A DNA stretch of 55,967 bases from Nonomuraea turkmeniaca (GTDB lineage Bacteria; Actinomycetota; Actinomycetes; Streptosporangiales; Streptosporangiaceae): NCBI RefSeq assembly GCF_005889735.1, contig NZ_VCKY01000041.1:1-55967 (forward strand), written 5' to 3'. This document shows positions 44,498-53,613 of this stretch, piece after piece. The position numbers were made by a program, and so were the translations under genes. Within the stretch, counting starts at the first letter, position 1. Each line of letters begins with the position of its first letter. Under the pieces are notes generated by a model, which did no database searches, was not told the DNA's origin, and saw only the letters and a program-made list of their open reading frames with translations.

Positions 44498-44527
44498 CGC
44501 TCCGGCGCCCCTGGCCCGGAGCGTTTT
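44498..44527 (+). terminator. Terminator of the tRNA-Glu pair
   Basis: CGCTCCGG (44498-44505) and CCGGAGCG (44516-44523), then TTTTGCTTTT. Confidence 0.9.
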
Positions 44528-45292
44528 GCTTTTCCGCCGGGTGACGATTCTCACGCGGGTGGCCCACTGTGCGCACGTAACGGCGCCCGGCCCCGTGAAC
44601 CGGAGGAGCGTTCCCCTGGACGGAGCCCGGCCCCGTGCGGCGGGTGGACCTGCCCGCGCGAAGCCGTAAGGACGAAGAGCCTCAGCCACGAAGGGCGAGA
44701 AAGCCCACGAAGCCGTCCACGGACCGCGGCGCACGAGGGCCGAAAGGCCCTCGCCAGGAGCTGCGAACTCAGCGCCACGCAAGACCATGGCGGCAACCAG
44801 GCGAGGGCGCTGAGCGGGTCGCGCCGAGCGGGGCCGTGCCGAGCGGGGCCGTGCCGAGCGGGCCTCTAGGACCGACAAGCGGCTCGCCCGGCAGCGCCGA
44901 GCGGGGAACAGCGGCCAGCGACCCTCAGCGACCCGACAGGCAGGCCCCAGCCCCGTGCGGCATCCGGGGCGTCCGGGGCCGCGCGGGATCGACGTCACAC
45001 CGGGCGACGTCCGAGCCGCCGCGGCGGCGAAGGGTCGGCGTCACATCCGAAGGCGTCCGAGGCGTCCGAGGCGTGCGCGTGGCGGAAGGACCGACGTCAC
45101 ACCGAGAGGCGTCCCGATGAGCGGCCGGCGTCCGACGGCGGCCGGCGCACCGTAAGCCGCCGCCGCGTGAGGAACGGCCGCGCCCGACGAACGCGCGCCT
45201 GAGGGACGGCCGCGCCCGACGAACGGCCGCCGGCCCGCATGCGGTCAGCGGGCGTGAGCCGGACGGGCGCGAGGAACCGGACGGGGCGGGTG
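44528..45292. other. Gene-free, repeat-rich GC-rich stretch
   Basis: About 765 bases in which no frame gives a credible protein; open frames on both strands are Arg/Gly/Pro-rich low-complexity sequence. It holds 15-base tandem repeats (44823-44864), GACGTCACAC-type motifs three times between 44991 and 45100, GGCGTCCGA repeats at 45050-45075 and two copies of GACGGCCGCGCCCGACGAACG-like sequence near 45190-45230. Possible remnant or repeat-grown spacer. Confidence 0.6.
44823..44864. repeat. 15-bp tandem repeat, about 2.8 copies
   Basis: GCCGAGCGGGGCCGT at 44823-44837 and 44838-44852, then GCCGAGCGGGCC at 44853-44864. Confidence 0.85.
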
Positions 45293-47005
45293 TTACGCCG
45301 AGCGGGCCTTGTAGAGCGCCCGCCGGGCCGCCTTGGCGACCTGCTTGTCCGGATGGACCTGGGCGATCAGATCCAGCAGCTCCTCCACATGCGCATGCGG
45401 AATCTTCCAGATCACCTCAAGCAGGTTGTTGACCATGTCCGGCCCGATGTCCTGCAGGCTGCTCACGAACTCCGACCGCCCCAGCCCGGCCGAGATCGTC
45501 CACATGTCCAGGATCAGCCAGTGCGTGTCGTCCTGCGTCGGCTCTGGCGCCCCCTCGATCTCCAGCTGGCTCAGATGGGTTGCCGCGTACGGACGCAGCG
45601 AGGGCTGCTTGAGCGCCGCCTGCCAGGCCGGGAGCGCCGCCTCCCCAAGGGTGCCGACCACGCTGGCCGCCTGCACCCTGATCAGCGCGTCGGTCTCGTC
45701 CTCCGCCGCCGCCTCCAGCAGCTCCTCGGCCGCCTTGCCCGGCTCGCGCAGCCGCATCCAGGCCGCGAACTCCGCGTCGGCCTCTTCCTCGGGCAGCTCC
45801 GCGCTGAGCGCGAGCAGCTCGTGGGCGCTCATGGACTCGATCGCCGGCCGCGCGTCCACCTCGATGTCGGCGTCATCCACCAGGTGGACGACCCCTTCGG
45901 TGCCGAGCGGCGTGAGGCGGAGCGTCCGGCCCTCGACCTCGGCCATGCCGTAGCCGACGAGCCAGTCGATCGGCGGCGCCAGCGGGTCGCCCGCCGCCTG
46001 CCACGCGTCGGCGCCCAGCTCCTCGTCGAGCTCGGCGGCGGCCTCGGCCAGCTCCTGCGCCAGCTCGTCGATGTCGCGGGAGCCACCGCCCAGCAGCAGC
46101 CTGACCAGCACGCCGCGGGTCAGGCCCGCCAGGGCCATGGTGAGGTCCTCGTCGTCCAGCTCCGGGTCGCCGTAGTCGATCGAGTGCAGCCCGAGCATCC
46201 ACGCGTCGAGCACGTCCTCGTCGTCGTCGAACGGCCACTCCGAGGTGTCGTCCTGCACCCCGACCGTGTTGCCCTCACCCGGCTCCAGGAACTCCAGGTC
46301 GACGGCCAGGTTCCAGATGTTCCACAGCTGTGGGACGGCATCGGAGATCGGGCCGTCGGTCTCCGGCCGGGGCAGCCCGATGGCCGCCAGCGCCTCCTCC
46401 ACCTCGGCGTCGGAGAGCAGCGTGTCCTCGCCCACCCCGCGGCCGGACCCGACCCACACGGCCAGGTCGCGGGCCTTGGCGATCAGCGGCGCCTGGCGGG
46501 CGGCCGCGGCCAGCTCCGAGTCGGGGCGCAGCCTGATCGTGTCGAGCTCGGCCAGCTCGTCGGCGAACAGCTCGAAATCGCCGAGGTCGCCGGTCTCCCC
46601 TTCCTCGTCGTCGCCCTCGGCGTCCTCGAGCAACTCCTCCATGAGATCGACGAACTCGTCTTCGACGTCGTCGAGCTCGGCCTGCAGATCGGCGAGGGAG
46701 TCGGAGCCCTTGGTCAGCCTGCCGGTCTGGGAGAGGAACGTCAGGTACGCGTCCACGGCCGGGAGCATCCCGTCGGCGGCTGCGTCGGGATCCTCCACCA
46801 CCTTGGGTATGCGGTCGAGCAGCAGGTTGCGCAGGTCGGCACGCTTCCACGTGCCGAGATCCTGCGAGAAGGCGAGACGGTGCCACAGAGCGGCAGGCCC
46901 CACGAGCTCGGGATCGCTGTCGGGCGCGTTGGCTCGCGCCCACATGATGAACTCTTCGAGCAGGGGTCGCAGCTCAGTGGCGGCTACCTCGATGCGATCG
47001 GTCAC
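45293..47005 (-). CDS. Large acidic protein of unknown function
   Basis: 570 residues; I do not recognise a named family. Strongly acidic, with runs such as DDVEDEFVDLMEELLEDAEG (~110-130) and DDTSEWPFDDDEDVLDAWM (~250). No signal peptide, membrane segment or cysteine pattern. The N-terminal ~90 and the C-terminal ~160 residues (AAEDETDALIRVQAASVVG, VHPDKQVAKAARRALYKARS) look like HEAT-type helical repeats. Smooth codon use and length show a real gene. It may be a scaffold or nucleic-acid mimic; that is speculation. Confidence 0.8.
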   Translation of the reverse strand: MTDRIEVAATELRPLLEEFIMWARANAPDSDPELVGPAALWHRLAFSQDLGTWKRADLRNLLLDRIPKVVEDPDAAADGMLPAVDAYLTFLSQTGRLTKGSDSLADLQAELDDVEDEFVDLMEELLEDAEGDDEEGETGDLGDFELFADELAELDTIRLRPDSELAAAARQAPLIAKARDLAVWVGSGRGVGEDTLLSDAEVEEALAAIGLPRPETDGPISDAVPQLWNIWNLAVDLEFLEPGEGNTVGVQDDTSEWPFDDDEDVLDAWMLGLHSIDYGDPELDDEDLTMALAGLTRGVLVRLLLGGGSRDIDELAQELAEAAAELDEELGADAWQAAGDPLAPPIDWLVGYGMAEVEGRTLRLTPLGTEGVVHLVDDADIEVDARPAIESMSAHELLALSAELPEEEADAEFAAWMRLREPGKAAEELLEAAAEDETDALIRVQAASVVGTLGEAALPAWQAALKQPSLRPYAATHLSQLEIEGAPEPTQDDTHWLILDMWTISAGLGRSEFVSSLQDIGPDMVNNLLEVIWKIPHAHVEELLDLIAQVHPDKQVAKAARRALYKARSA

Positions 47006-47063
47006 GCACTCAGGCTAGTGCGCTCTCGACGCTGTCGGCTCCCCAAATACATGCTTTTGCTGA

Positions 47064-47780
47064 TCATGAGGTGCGGCGCATGGCCTCCGTGATGCGTTCG
47101 GCGGCGGCCATGACGGGCACGGCGTGCAGTCGTCCCGGCGCCCGCGTCAGCCGTTCGATGGGGCCGGAGACGGAGACCGCGGCGATCACCTTGCCGCCGC
47201 TGCCCCTGATGGGGGCGGAGACGCTGGCCACACCCTGCTCGCGCTCGCCGACGCTGTGGGCCCACCCGCGGCGGCGTACGGAGGCCAGCGTGGCGGCGGT
47301 GAACTTGGCGCCGCGCAGGCCGCGGTGCAGCCGGTCGGGCTCCTCCCACGCCAGCAGAATCTGTGCCGCCGAGCCGGCGCCCATGGGCAGCGCCGAACCC
47401 ACGGGAACCGTGTCACGCAGGCCACTCGCCCGCTCCGCCGCCGCCACACAGACCCGCTCGTCACCCTGGCGGCGGTAGAGTTGCGCACTCTCTCCCGTCA
47501 GGTCCCTCAGCTGCATCAGCACGGGTGCGGCCACCGCCAGCAGCCGGTCTTCGCCGGCCGCTGTGGACAACTCCGACAGCCGCGGGCCGAGCACGAATCT
47601 GCCCTGCGTGTCACGGCTCACGATGCGGTGGTGCTCGAGTGCGACGGCCAGCCGGTGGGCGGTGGGACGGGCCAGGCCGGTGGCCTGGACGAGCTGCGCC
47701 AGAGAAGCGGGCCCCGCTTCGAGGGCATTGAGTACAAGAACCGCCTTGTCGAGTACTCCGACTCCGCTAGAGTTGTCCAT
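47064..47780 (-). CDS. ndgR: IclR-family regulator NdgR (LtbR-like)
   Basis: 238 residues. N-terminal winged helix VLDKAVLVLNALEAG, SLAQLVQATGLARPTAHRLAVAL, with the IclR effector domain behind (LYRRQGDERVCVAAAERASGLRDTVPVG; ASVSAPIRG; AAVSVSGPIERL). MDNSSGVGVLDKA is the usual NdgR start, so ATG 47780 is used. In Streptomyces NdgR, and in Corynebacterium LtbR, the gene is divergent from leuCD and controls leucine and other amino-acid genes. The element at 47796-47810 lies 16 bases upstream of it. Likely master regulator of the seven sites in this window. Confidence 0.93.
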   Translation of the reverse strand: MDNSSGVGVLDKAVLVLNALEAGPASLAQLVQATGLARPTAHRLAVALEHHRIVSRDTQGRFVLGPRLSELSTAAGEDRLLAVAAPVLMQLRDLTGESAQLYRRQGDERVCVAAAERASGLRDTVPVGSALPMGAGSAAQILLAWEEPDRLHRGLRGAKFTAATLASVRRRGWAHSVGEREQGVASVSAPIRGSGGKVIAAVSVSGPIERLTRAPGRLHAVPVMAAAERITEAMRRTS

Positions 47781-47795
47781 ACACCGATACTGCAG

Positions 47796-47810
47796 TCTCG
47801 ACATATGAGA
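47796..47810. promoter_or_regulatory. Putative NdgR operator between ndgR and leuC
   Basis: TCTCGACATATGAGA, an exact TCTC-N7-GAGA element. It lies between the divergent starts, 16 bases from ndgR and 37 from leuC, so one site could control both the regulator and leuCD. Confidence 0.7.
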
Positions 47811-47847
47811 AAGCAAGTCGGAGGGAAGTTCTCAAGGAGGAGAGATC

Positions 47848-49233
47848 ATGGGCCGCACACTGGCCGAGAAGGTCTGGGAGCAACACGTCGTCAGGCGTGC
47901 CGAGGGCGAACCTGACCTGCTCTACATCGACCTGCACCTCATTCATGAGGTGACCAGTCCGCAGGCGTTCGACGGGCTCCGTCTCGCCGGCCGGAAGGTG
48001 CGAAGGCCCGATCTCACCATTGCCACCGAGGACCACAACGTGCCGACCGTGCTCGGCCCCATCTCCGACCCGGTGTCCAAGACGCAGGTCGAGACGCTGC
48101 GGAAGAACGCCGCCGAGTTCGGCGTCAGGCTCCATCCGATGGGCGACGCCGGGCAGGGCGTCGTGCACATCATCGGCCCGCAGTTCGGCCTGACCCAGCC
48201 GGGCATGACCATCGTGTGTGGCGACTCTCACACCTCGACGCACGGTGCGTTCGGCGGCATCGCGTTCGGCATCGGCACCTCCGAGGTGGAGCACGTGCTG
48301 GCCACCCAGACGCTGCCCGCGTACCGGCCCAAGACGATGGCCATCGAGGTCTCCGGTGAGCTGCCCGCCGGCGTCACCGCCAAGGACCTGATCCTGGCCA
48401 TCATCGCCAAGATCGGCACCGGCGGCGGCCAGGGCTACATCGTCGAATACCGCGGCGAGGCCGTGCGCAAGCTCTCCATGGAGGGCCGCATGACCGTCTG
48501 CAACATGTCCATCGAGGCCGGCGCTCGGGCGGGCATGATCGCGCCGGACGAGACCACGTTCGCCTACCTCAAGGGCCGCCCGCACGCGCCGGAGGGCGAG
48601 GCGTGGGACCAGGCCGTCGAGTACTGGAAGTCGCTGCGCACCGACGACGACGCCGTGTTCGACAAGGTCGTGGAGATCGACGCCGCGTCGCTGACCCCTT
48701 ACGTCACGTGGGGCACCAACCCGGGCCAGGGCCTGCCGCTGGGCGAGTCCGTCCCCTCGCCGGAGAGCTTCTCCGACCCCGTCGCGCGTTCGGCCGCCGA
48801 GCGGGCGCTGGAGTACATGGGCCTGACCGCCGGCACGCCGCTGCGCCAGATCGAGGTCGACACGGTGTTCGTCGGCTCGTGCACCAACGGCCGCATCGAG
48901 GACCTGCGTTCGGCCGCCGAGATCCTGCGCGGCCGCCAGGTGAAGACCCGCACGCTGATCGTGCCGGGCTCGATGATGGTCAAGCTGCAGGCCGAGCAGG
49001 AGGGCCTGCACGAGGTGTTCAAGGCCGCCGGCGCCGAGTGGCGTGAGGCCGGCTGCTCGATGTGCCTGGGCATGAACCCCGACACGCTCCAGCCCGGTGA
49101 GCGCAGCGCCTCCACCTCCAACCGCAACTTCGAGGGCCGCCAGGGCAAGGGTGGCCGTACTCACCTGGTGTCGCCGCAGGTCGCCGCCGCGACCGCCGTC
49201 ACCGGCCGCCTGACCGCCCCCGCAGACCTCTAG
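47848..49233 (+). CDS. leuC: 3-isopropylmalate dehydratase large subunit
   Basis: 461-residue [4Fe-4S] subunit; with LeuD it isomerises 2- to 3-isopropylmalate, and citramalate in the isoleucine route. Cluster cysteines in [13 protein letters not shown] and the pair in [12 protein letters not shown]-terminal [16 protein letters not shown] and [13 protein letters not shown] are typical. AAGGAGG eight bases before the ATG. Operon with leuD, 72 bases downstream. Confidence 0.98.
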   Translation: MGRTLAEKVWEQHVVRRAEGEPDLLYIDLHLIHEVTSPQAFDGLRLAGRKVRRPDLTIATEDHNVPTVLGPISDPVSKTQVETLRKNAAEFGVRLHPMGDAGQGVVHIIGPQFGLTQPGMTIVCGDSHTSTHGAFGGIAFGIGTSEVEHVLATQTLPAYRPKTMAIEVSGELPAGVTAKDLILAIIAKIGTGGGQGYIVEYRGEAVRKLSMEGRMTVCNMSIEAGARAGMIAPDETTFAYLKGRPHAPEGEAWDQAVEYWKSLRTDDDAVFDKVVEIDAASLTPYVTWGTNPGQGLPLGESVPSPESFSDPVARSAAERALEYMGLTAGTPLRQIEVDTVFVGSCTNGRIEDLRSAAEILRGRQVKTRTLIVPGSMMVKLQAEQEGLHEVFKAAGAEWREAGCSMCLGMNPDTLQPGERSASTSNRNFEGRQGKGGRTHLVSPQVAAATAVTGRLTAPADL

Positions 49234-49242
49234 CGCGGTCGC

Positions 49243-49267
49243 GGTCAGGCGGCCGAGCCGCCTGACC
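49243..49267 (+). promoter_or_regulatory. Hairpin between leuC and leuD
   Basis: GGTCAGGCGGC (49243-49253) and GCCGCCTGACC (49257-49267) form an 11-bp stem with a 3-base loop and no T-run. Probably tunes mRNA stability or the LeuC:LeuD ratio rather than ending the operon. Confidence 0.6.
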
Positions 49268-49305
49268 GACGCGCTTCCCATATGCAGACCTCTAGGAGTT
49301 TGGAC

Positions 49306-49893
49306 ATGGACGCCTTCACCACCCACACCGGTACGGCGGTGCCGCTGCGCCGCAGCAACGTCGACACCGACCAGATCATCCCGGCCGTCTGGCTCAAGCA
49401 GGTCAGCCGCACCGGCTTCGAGAAGGGCCTGTTCGCCGCCTGGCGCGAGGACCCGACGTTCGTGCTGAACGACCCCTCCTACCAGGGCGGCACGATCCTC
49501 GTCTCCGGCCCCGACTTCGGCACCGGCTCCTCCCGCGAGCACGCCGTCTGGGCGCTGCAGCAGTACGGCTTCCGCGCCGTGATCGCCGCCCGCTTCGGCG
49601 ACATCTTCCGCAACAACTCCACCAAGATGGGCCTGCTGCCGGTCATCCTGCCCGGCGACAAGGTCGAGGCCCTGCAGTCGGCCGTCGAGGCGGACCCCAA
49701 GCTGGAGGTCACCGTCGACCTGGTCGAACGCCAGGTGCGCTGGGCGGACGAGGTCGTGCCTTTCGAGATCGACGACTACACCCGCTGGCGGCTCATGGAA
49801 GGCCTCGACGACATCGGGCTGACCCTGCGTCATGCCGACGACATCGCCACGTACGAGAATGGTCGGCAGCCATGGCTGCCGACGACCGTCTAG
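49306..49893 (+). CDS. leuD: 3-isopropylmalate dehydratase small subunit
   Basis: 195 residues, swivelling domain completing the LeuCD active site. [26 protein letters not shown] and the [21 protein letters not shown] block are diagnostic. ATG 49306 has AGGAG seven bases upstream; an upstream ATG at 49282 adds eight unsupported residues. Its end overlaps the next small gene. Confidence 0.97.
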   Translation: MDAFTTHTGTAVPLRRSNVDTDQIIPAVWLKQVSRTGFEKGLFAAWREDPTFVLNDPSYQGGTILVSGPDFGTGSSREHAVWALQQYGFRAVIAARFGDIFRNNSTKMGLLPVILPGDKVEALQSAVEADPKLEVTVDLVERQVRWADEVVPFEIDDYTRWRLMEGLDDIGLTLRHADDIATYENGRQPWLPTTV

Positions 49894-50099
49894 AAGACGA
49901 CGAACTGGCGCGGCGGTTGCGCGAAGCGCACCGTCGCGTCCGCATGCTTCCCGCCAGTGAGAAGCAGCGGCAGGCGCGCCGCTACCTCGCCATCTGCGAC
50001 CTGGCCAAGCGCGATCCCGAAAGGGCCTCGGCCCGGCTCGAGGCCTTCTTGAGCGCGCTCGACACGCCACGCAATGACGAAAACACGCTCGGTGATTGA
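49872..50099 (+). CDS. Small conserved-looking protein coupled to leuD
   Basis: 75 residues, all helical and charged: [20 protein letters not shown] then [20 protein letters not shown]. It overlaps the end of leuD by 22 bases, so translation is coupled, and the GC3 pattern supports coding. No known domain that I can name. It may be regulated by BCAA supply through the leuCD operon. Contains one cysteine. Confidence 0.65.
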   Translation: MAADDRLEDDELARRLREAHRRVRMLPASEKQRQARRYLAICDLAKRDPERASARLEAFLSALDTPRNDENTLGD

Positions 50100-50124
50100 G
50101 TTCCCCCGCGATCCCGCCTACTTT
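50096..50124 (+). promoter_or_regulatory. HU gene promoter
   Basis: TTGAGT (50096-50101), a 17-base spacer and TACTTT (50119-50124), starting at the stop codon of the preceding small gene. It gives a leader of about 70 bases before the HU ATG. Confidence 0.65.
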
Positions 50125-50198
50125 CAAGCGCGTAAGGGGTTTCTACGTCGAACTCGTGAGCTGGAACCCTGAGCCGTAAATGGGGGAGCAGGACTTTC

Positions 50199-50498
50199 AT
50201 GAACAAGCGAGAACTCGTCGAGGCCATCACGGACCGGGTGGGCGACAGGAAGACGGCCACCGAGGCCGTGAACGCGGTCATCGACGCCATCCAGAAGGCC
50301 GTGGCGAGCGGCGACAAGGTCTCGATCACGGGCTTCGGCGCGTTCGAGATGGTGAACAAGCCCGCCCGCACGGCCAGGAACCCGTCCACCGGCGCGGAAA
50401 TCAACGTCGCGGAGAGTTGGGCGCCCAAGTTCCGGCCCGGTTCCGATTTCAAGGAGCTGGTGAACGCGGGCGGGAAGAAAGTCGGCAAGAAGAAGTAA
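50199..50498 (+). CDS. hup: HU family nucleoid protein
   Basis: 99 residues: MNKRELVEAITDRVGDRKTA, GDKVSITGFGAFEM, RTARNPSTGAEI and the C-terminal DNA arm leading into GGKKVGKKK. Normal short HU without the long Lys-rich tail seen in HupS or mycobacterial HupB. Binds and bends DNA as a dimer. GGGGGAG and AGGAC precede the ATG. Confidence 0.97.
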   Translation: MNKRELVEAITDRVGDRKTATEAVNAVIDAIQKAVASGDKVSITGFGAFEMVNKPARTARNPSTGAEINVAESWAPKFRPGSDFKELVNAGGKKVGKKK

Positions 50499-50513
50499 AT
50501 CCAGCGGACCAGC

Positions 50514-50539
50514 ACGCCCGGACCCCGCGGTCCGGGCGT
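50514..50539 (+). terminator. HU gene terminator
   Basis: ACGCCCGGACC (50514-50524) and GGTCCGGGCGT (50529-50539) with a 4-base loop; no T-run. Confidence 0.8.
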
Positions 50540-50563
50540 CCGCATTCCCGGCCGCGCCGCCCG

Positions 50564-50650
50564 CCCTTCCCCAGGGACCTGCACCGCGTCCGTCCTTCCC
50601 CCAGGGGCCTGCACCGCATCGGCCCTTCTCCTCATGAGGGACCTGCACCG
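50564..50650. repeat. Three ~30-bp direct repeats with inner hairpins
   Basis: Units at ~50564-50590, 50593-50620 and 50623-50650 share CCTTCCCC-AGGG-CCTGCACCG wording; each can fold through CCCT/AGGG. They lie between the HU terminator and the convergent small gene. No function seen. Confidence 0.7.
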
Positions 50651-50690
50651 AAGTGAGGGCGGGGGAGGAAGCGCGGACTACGGGTGAGAG

Positions 50691-50897
50691 CTACGGGTTC
50701 GGGACCGGGAAGGTCGAGAGCGTGATGTAGGTGATCTCGTCACCCGACATCGCCAGGTTCACCCGCTGCCCCGAGCGCAGCAACCGCAGCGGGCCCGCGT
50801 CAAAGGCGGACGTGCCGAACTCCAGCACGGTCCCATCGTCCAGGAAGACCGTGCCCGACCGCGTGGCCTCGTCGAAGCTGCGTACCGTCGCCTGCAC
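50691..50897 (-). CDS. Small OB-fold/cold-shock-like protein
   Basis: 68 residues, MQATVRSFDEATRSGTVFLD then RLLRSGQRVNLAMSGDEITY. The pattern of a KGxGFI-like strand followed by DDGTxLEF recalls the cold-shock fold, but the aromatic RNP1/RNP2 residues are missing. A conserved-looking actinobacterial gene next to HU and cofC. Function unknown. Confidence 0.75.
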   Translation of the reverse strand: MQATVRSFDEATRSGTVFLDDGTVLEFGTSAFDAGPLRLLRSGQRVNLAMSGDEITYITLSTFPVPNP

Positions 50898-51025
50898 GCA
50901 GACCAGCCTAAAGCGTTTGCCCCCGCCCGGCGAGCACGCCAGCCTCGCGAGGCATGCGGGCCGACTTCCGGCGTTTCACCGCTCGGTGACGGCCGATCAA
51001 GGCACTGGCACGAGTCGTGGCGGTC

Positions 51026-51664
51026 TCAGGACGACTCGGCCCACAGCTCGGCGACCACCGCCGCCGTGTGCGGCCCCAATCCGAGCGCGATGGCCGCCCG
51101 CAGGTCGTCGGGGGTGTCCACGTCGCGTCTGACCGAGTCGATGCCCGGCACGCACAACTCCTTCGCCCCACCGGCCAGGTGCTTGGCCCGCGACTCCCCG
51201 CCGAACCGCGGTGAGAAGGCCACACCGGGACGTACCCCGTAGAAGGTCGTCCCGACGTCGAGCGCGTCCGGCACGAACGACTGGTCGAACTCGGCCGCCG
51301 CCCCCAGCGCCACTTCCAGCTCGGCCGGCCGCAGGGCGGGCAGGTCCGCCTGGAGCGCGCCCACCGCGTCGCCTGGCGCCACCCGTACGGCATGGGCGGC
51401 GCCCGTACGCAGTGCGGTGTTCAGACCGCGATCAGGGTCGGGCACCACGTCGGCGCCCAACGCCGCGAGCGGCCCCGCCGCGGCGGGGTCGGCCGTCACC
51501 ACGATCACCCGTGCCACCAGGGGGCAGGCGAGCGCCGCCGCAACGGTGTCACTGGCCACGGCCACCGCGAACTTCGTCCGGCGCGGTCCCGTCGCCGCGG
51601 CCAGCCGAGTCTTCGCCGCGACCAGCGTCTTCACCGGGATCACCAGGGACCAGCGGATGCTCAT
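51026..51664 (-). CDS. cofC: 2-phospho-L-lactate/phosphoenolpyruvate guanylyltransferase
   Basis: Coenzyme F420 biosynthesis: GTP-dependent activation of phospholactate or PEP for attachment to Fo. 212 residues. MSIRWSLVIPVKTLVAAKTRL, VVPDPDRGLNTALRTG, ALQADLPALRP and the ESRAKHL block match CofC/FbiD. The long upstream extension of the frame is rejected; ATG 51664 has no ribosome site and may be leaderless. Other F420 genes are outside the window. Confidence 0.93.
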   Translation of the reverse strand: MSIRWSLVIPVKTLVAAKTRLAAATGPRRTKFAVAVASDTVAAALACPLVARVIVVTADPAAAGPLAALGADVVPDPDRGLNTALRTGAAHAVRVAPGDAVGALQADLPALRPAELEVALGAAAEFDQSFVPDALDVGTTFYGVRPGVAFSPRFGGESRAKHLAGGAKELCVPGIDSVRRDVDTPDDLRAAIALGLGPHTAAVVAELWAESS

Positions 51665-51737
51665 AGGGTAAGCATCGCGCCTCGACATCCCGCGCGGCCA
51701 ACCGGGAGACTTGGGCGCATACCGGAGGAGGAGACCA

Positions 51738-52448
51738 ATGAGCCGCCCCACGCGACCATCGCGTTTCTGGGAGACCTTGGCAGTGATCATCGTGAAACCG
51801 CTGTCCCGGCTCCTGGTCAAGCGGGATTGGCGGCACGGCGAGCGCATCCCCCGCGCCGGCGGCATGATCATCGCGACCAACCATCTCTCCTGGACGGATC
51901 CGGTCCTGCTGTCCCACTTCCTCTACAACAACGGGCGCTGGCCGGTCGTCCTCGCCAAGTCGGCCCTGTTCAAGGTGCCCTTCCTGGGCAAGGCCGTGAC
52001 CGGGCTGCTGGCCATCCCGGTCGACCGCGGCACCAGCGAGGCCGCCAGGTCGCTGCGCGCGTCGGCCCAGCGGCTCGAGGACGGGTGCGCGATCCTGTTC
52101 TACCCCGAGGGCACATGCACCCGTGACCCCGACCTGTGGCCCATGGTGGGCAAGACCGGCGCGGCCCGGCTGGCGCTGGAGAGCGGTGCCCCGGTCATCC
52201 CGGTGGCCCACTGGGGGGCGCAGGAGCTGCTCCCGTACGGGGCGAAGAAGCCGAGGTTGTTCCCGCGCAAGACGTTCCACGTGACGGTAGGTCCTCCGGT
52301 GGACCTGTCGAAGTACGCGGGCAAGCAGCCGCACGCCGGCGTCCTGCGTGAGGCCACGGCCGACATCATGGCGGCGATCACCGAGCAGCTGGCCGAGCTG
52401 CGTGGCGAGAAACCCCCCGCGACCCCGTATGATCCCGCCGGGCGGTGA
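51738..52448 (+). CDS. plsC: 1-acyl-sn-glycerol-3-phosphate acyltransferase
   Basis: 236-residue membrane-associated acyltransferase making phosphatidate. HX4D motif in [23 protein letters not shown] for substrate binding and [21 protein letters not shown] precedes ATG 51738. gpsA follows after 4 bases, so the two phospholipid precursor genes form an operon. Confidence 0.95.
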   Translation: MSRPTRPSRFWETLAVIIVKPLSRLLVKRDWRHGERIPRAGGMIIATNHLSWTDPVLLSHFLYNNGRWPVVLAKSALFKVPFLGKAVTGLLAIPVDRGTSEAARSLRASAQRLEDGCAILFYPEGTCTRDPDLWPMVGKTGAARLALESGAPVIPVAHWGAQELLPYGAKKPRLFPRKTFHVTVGPPVDLSKYAGKQPHAGVLREATADIMAAITEQLAELRGEKPPATPYDPAGR

Positions 52449-52452
52449 TGGC

Positions 52453-53463
52453 ATGACAAAGGTGGCGGTGTTCGGCACGGGCTCGTGGGGCACCACGTTC
52501 GCCATGATCCTGGCGGAGGCCGGCAACGAGGTCACGCTGTGGGGACGCAGGGGCGAGTTGGTCGAGGCGATCGACCGTACCCACACGAACCCCGACTACC
52601 TGCCCGGCATCCCCCTGCCCGAGTCGTTGCGGGCCACCACGGACCCGGCGCGGGCGCTGGACGGGGCGGAGTTCGTGGTGCTGGCCGTGCCGTCGCAGCA
52701 GTTGCGGCCCAACCTGGCCCGCTGGCGCGAGCACATCCCGCCGGGCGCGGTTCTGGTCAGCCTGATGAAGGGCATCGAGCTGGGCACGACCAAGCGGATG
52801 AGCGAGGTGATCCGCGAGGTGGCCGAGGTGCCGGCGGAGCGGGTCGCCGTGGTCTCGGGCCCCAACCTGGCCAAGGAGATCGCCCAGCGTCAGCCCGCCG
52901 CCACGGTCGTGGCCTGCACGGACCTGTCCGTGGCCGAACGCCTTCAGGCGATCTGCCACCTGCCGCCGTGGTTCCGCCCCTACACCAACCCCGACGTGGT
53001 CGGCGTCGAGCTCGGCGGCGCGGTCAAGAACGTCATCGCGCTGGCCGTCGGCGTCTCCGCGGGCATGGGCATGGGCGACAACGTCAGCGCCATGCTCATC
53101 ACCAGAGGGCTGGCCGAGATCTCCCGTCTGGGCGCCGCGCTGGGAGCAGACGCGCACACGTTCGCGGGGCTCGCGGGGATGGGCGACCTGGTCGCAACCT
53201 GTACGTCGCCGCTGTCGCGCAACCGCACGTTCGGCGAGAACCTGGGCCGTGGCATGACGCTGGCGGAGGTGATCGCCGCCACCAAGCAGACCGCCGAGGG
53301 CGTCAAGTCGTGCGAGTCGGTGCTGGCGCTGGCCAGGAAACACGACGTGGAAATGCCGATCACCGAGGTCGTCGTCGGCGTCGTGCACGACGGCATGTCC
53401 CCGGCAGAGGCGGGCATGCTGCTCATGTCGAGATCGCCCAAGCCCGAGCGCTACGGCCTCTGA
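52453..53463 (+). CDS. gpsA: NAD(P)-dependent glycerol-3-phosphate dehydrogenase
   Basis: 336 residues, converting dihydroxyacetone phosphate to sn-glycerol 3-phosphate. Rossmann motif [17 protein letters not shown]; catalytic Lys in [26 protein letters not shown] block [19 protein letters not shown] 52453 directly follows the plsC stop. Supplies substrate for the acyltransferase pathway. Confidence 0.97.
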   Translation: MTKVAVFGTGSWGTTFAMILAEAGNEVTLWGRRGELVEAIDRTHTNPDYLPGIPLPESLRATTDPARALDGAEFVVLAVPSQQLRPNLARWREHIPPGAVLVSLMKGIELGTTKRMSEVIREVAEVPAERVAVVSGPNLAKEIAQRQPAATVVACTDLSVAERLQAICHLPPWFRPYTNPDVVGVELGGAVKNVIALAVGVSAGMGMGDNVSAMLITRGLAEISRLGAALGADAHTFAGLAGMGDLVATCTSPLSRNRTFGENLGRGMTLAEVIAATKQTAEGVKSCESVLALARKHDVEMPITEVVVGVVHDGMSPAEAGMLLMSRSPKPERYGL

Positions 53464-53613
53464 CTATGTTCATACCGCTCGCCTGCTCATGGCCTCACTC
53501 CGTGAGGCGGGCTCGGTCGCCAGATGCCGCCGCACTCCTTCGCGGGACGATGGTGCTCACTCGCGGCGTGCTTGGCTCGCTGTCCCGGGGACACCCCGGT
53601 AGATTCGGACACC

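Noticed and set aside
44635..45120. 161-codon plus-strand frame and a 171-codon minus-strand frame in the repeat-rich stretch
   Set aside because: Both are Arg/Gly/Pro-rich and follow the short DNA repeats; no ribosome site and no codon bias distinct from the other frames.
47830..47843. Second TCTC...GAGA element before leuC
   Set aside because: The spacing is 6 rather than 7 and it coincides with the AAGGAGG ribosome site, so chance is more likely.
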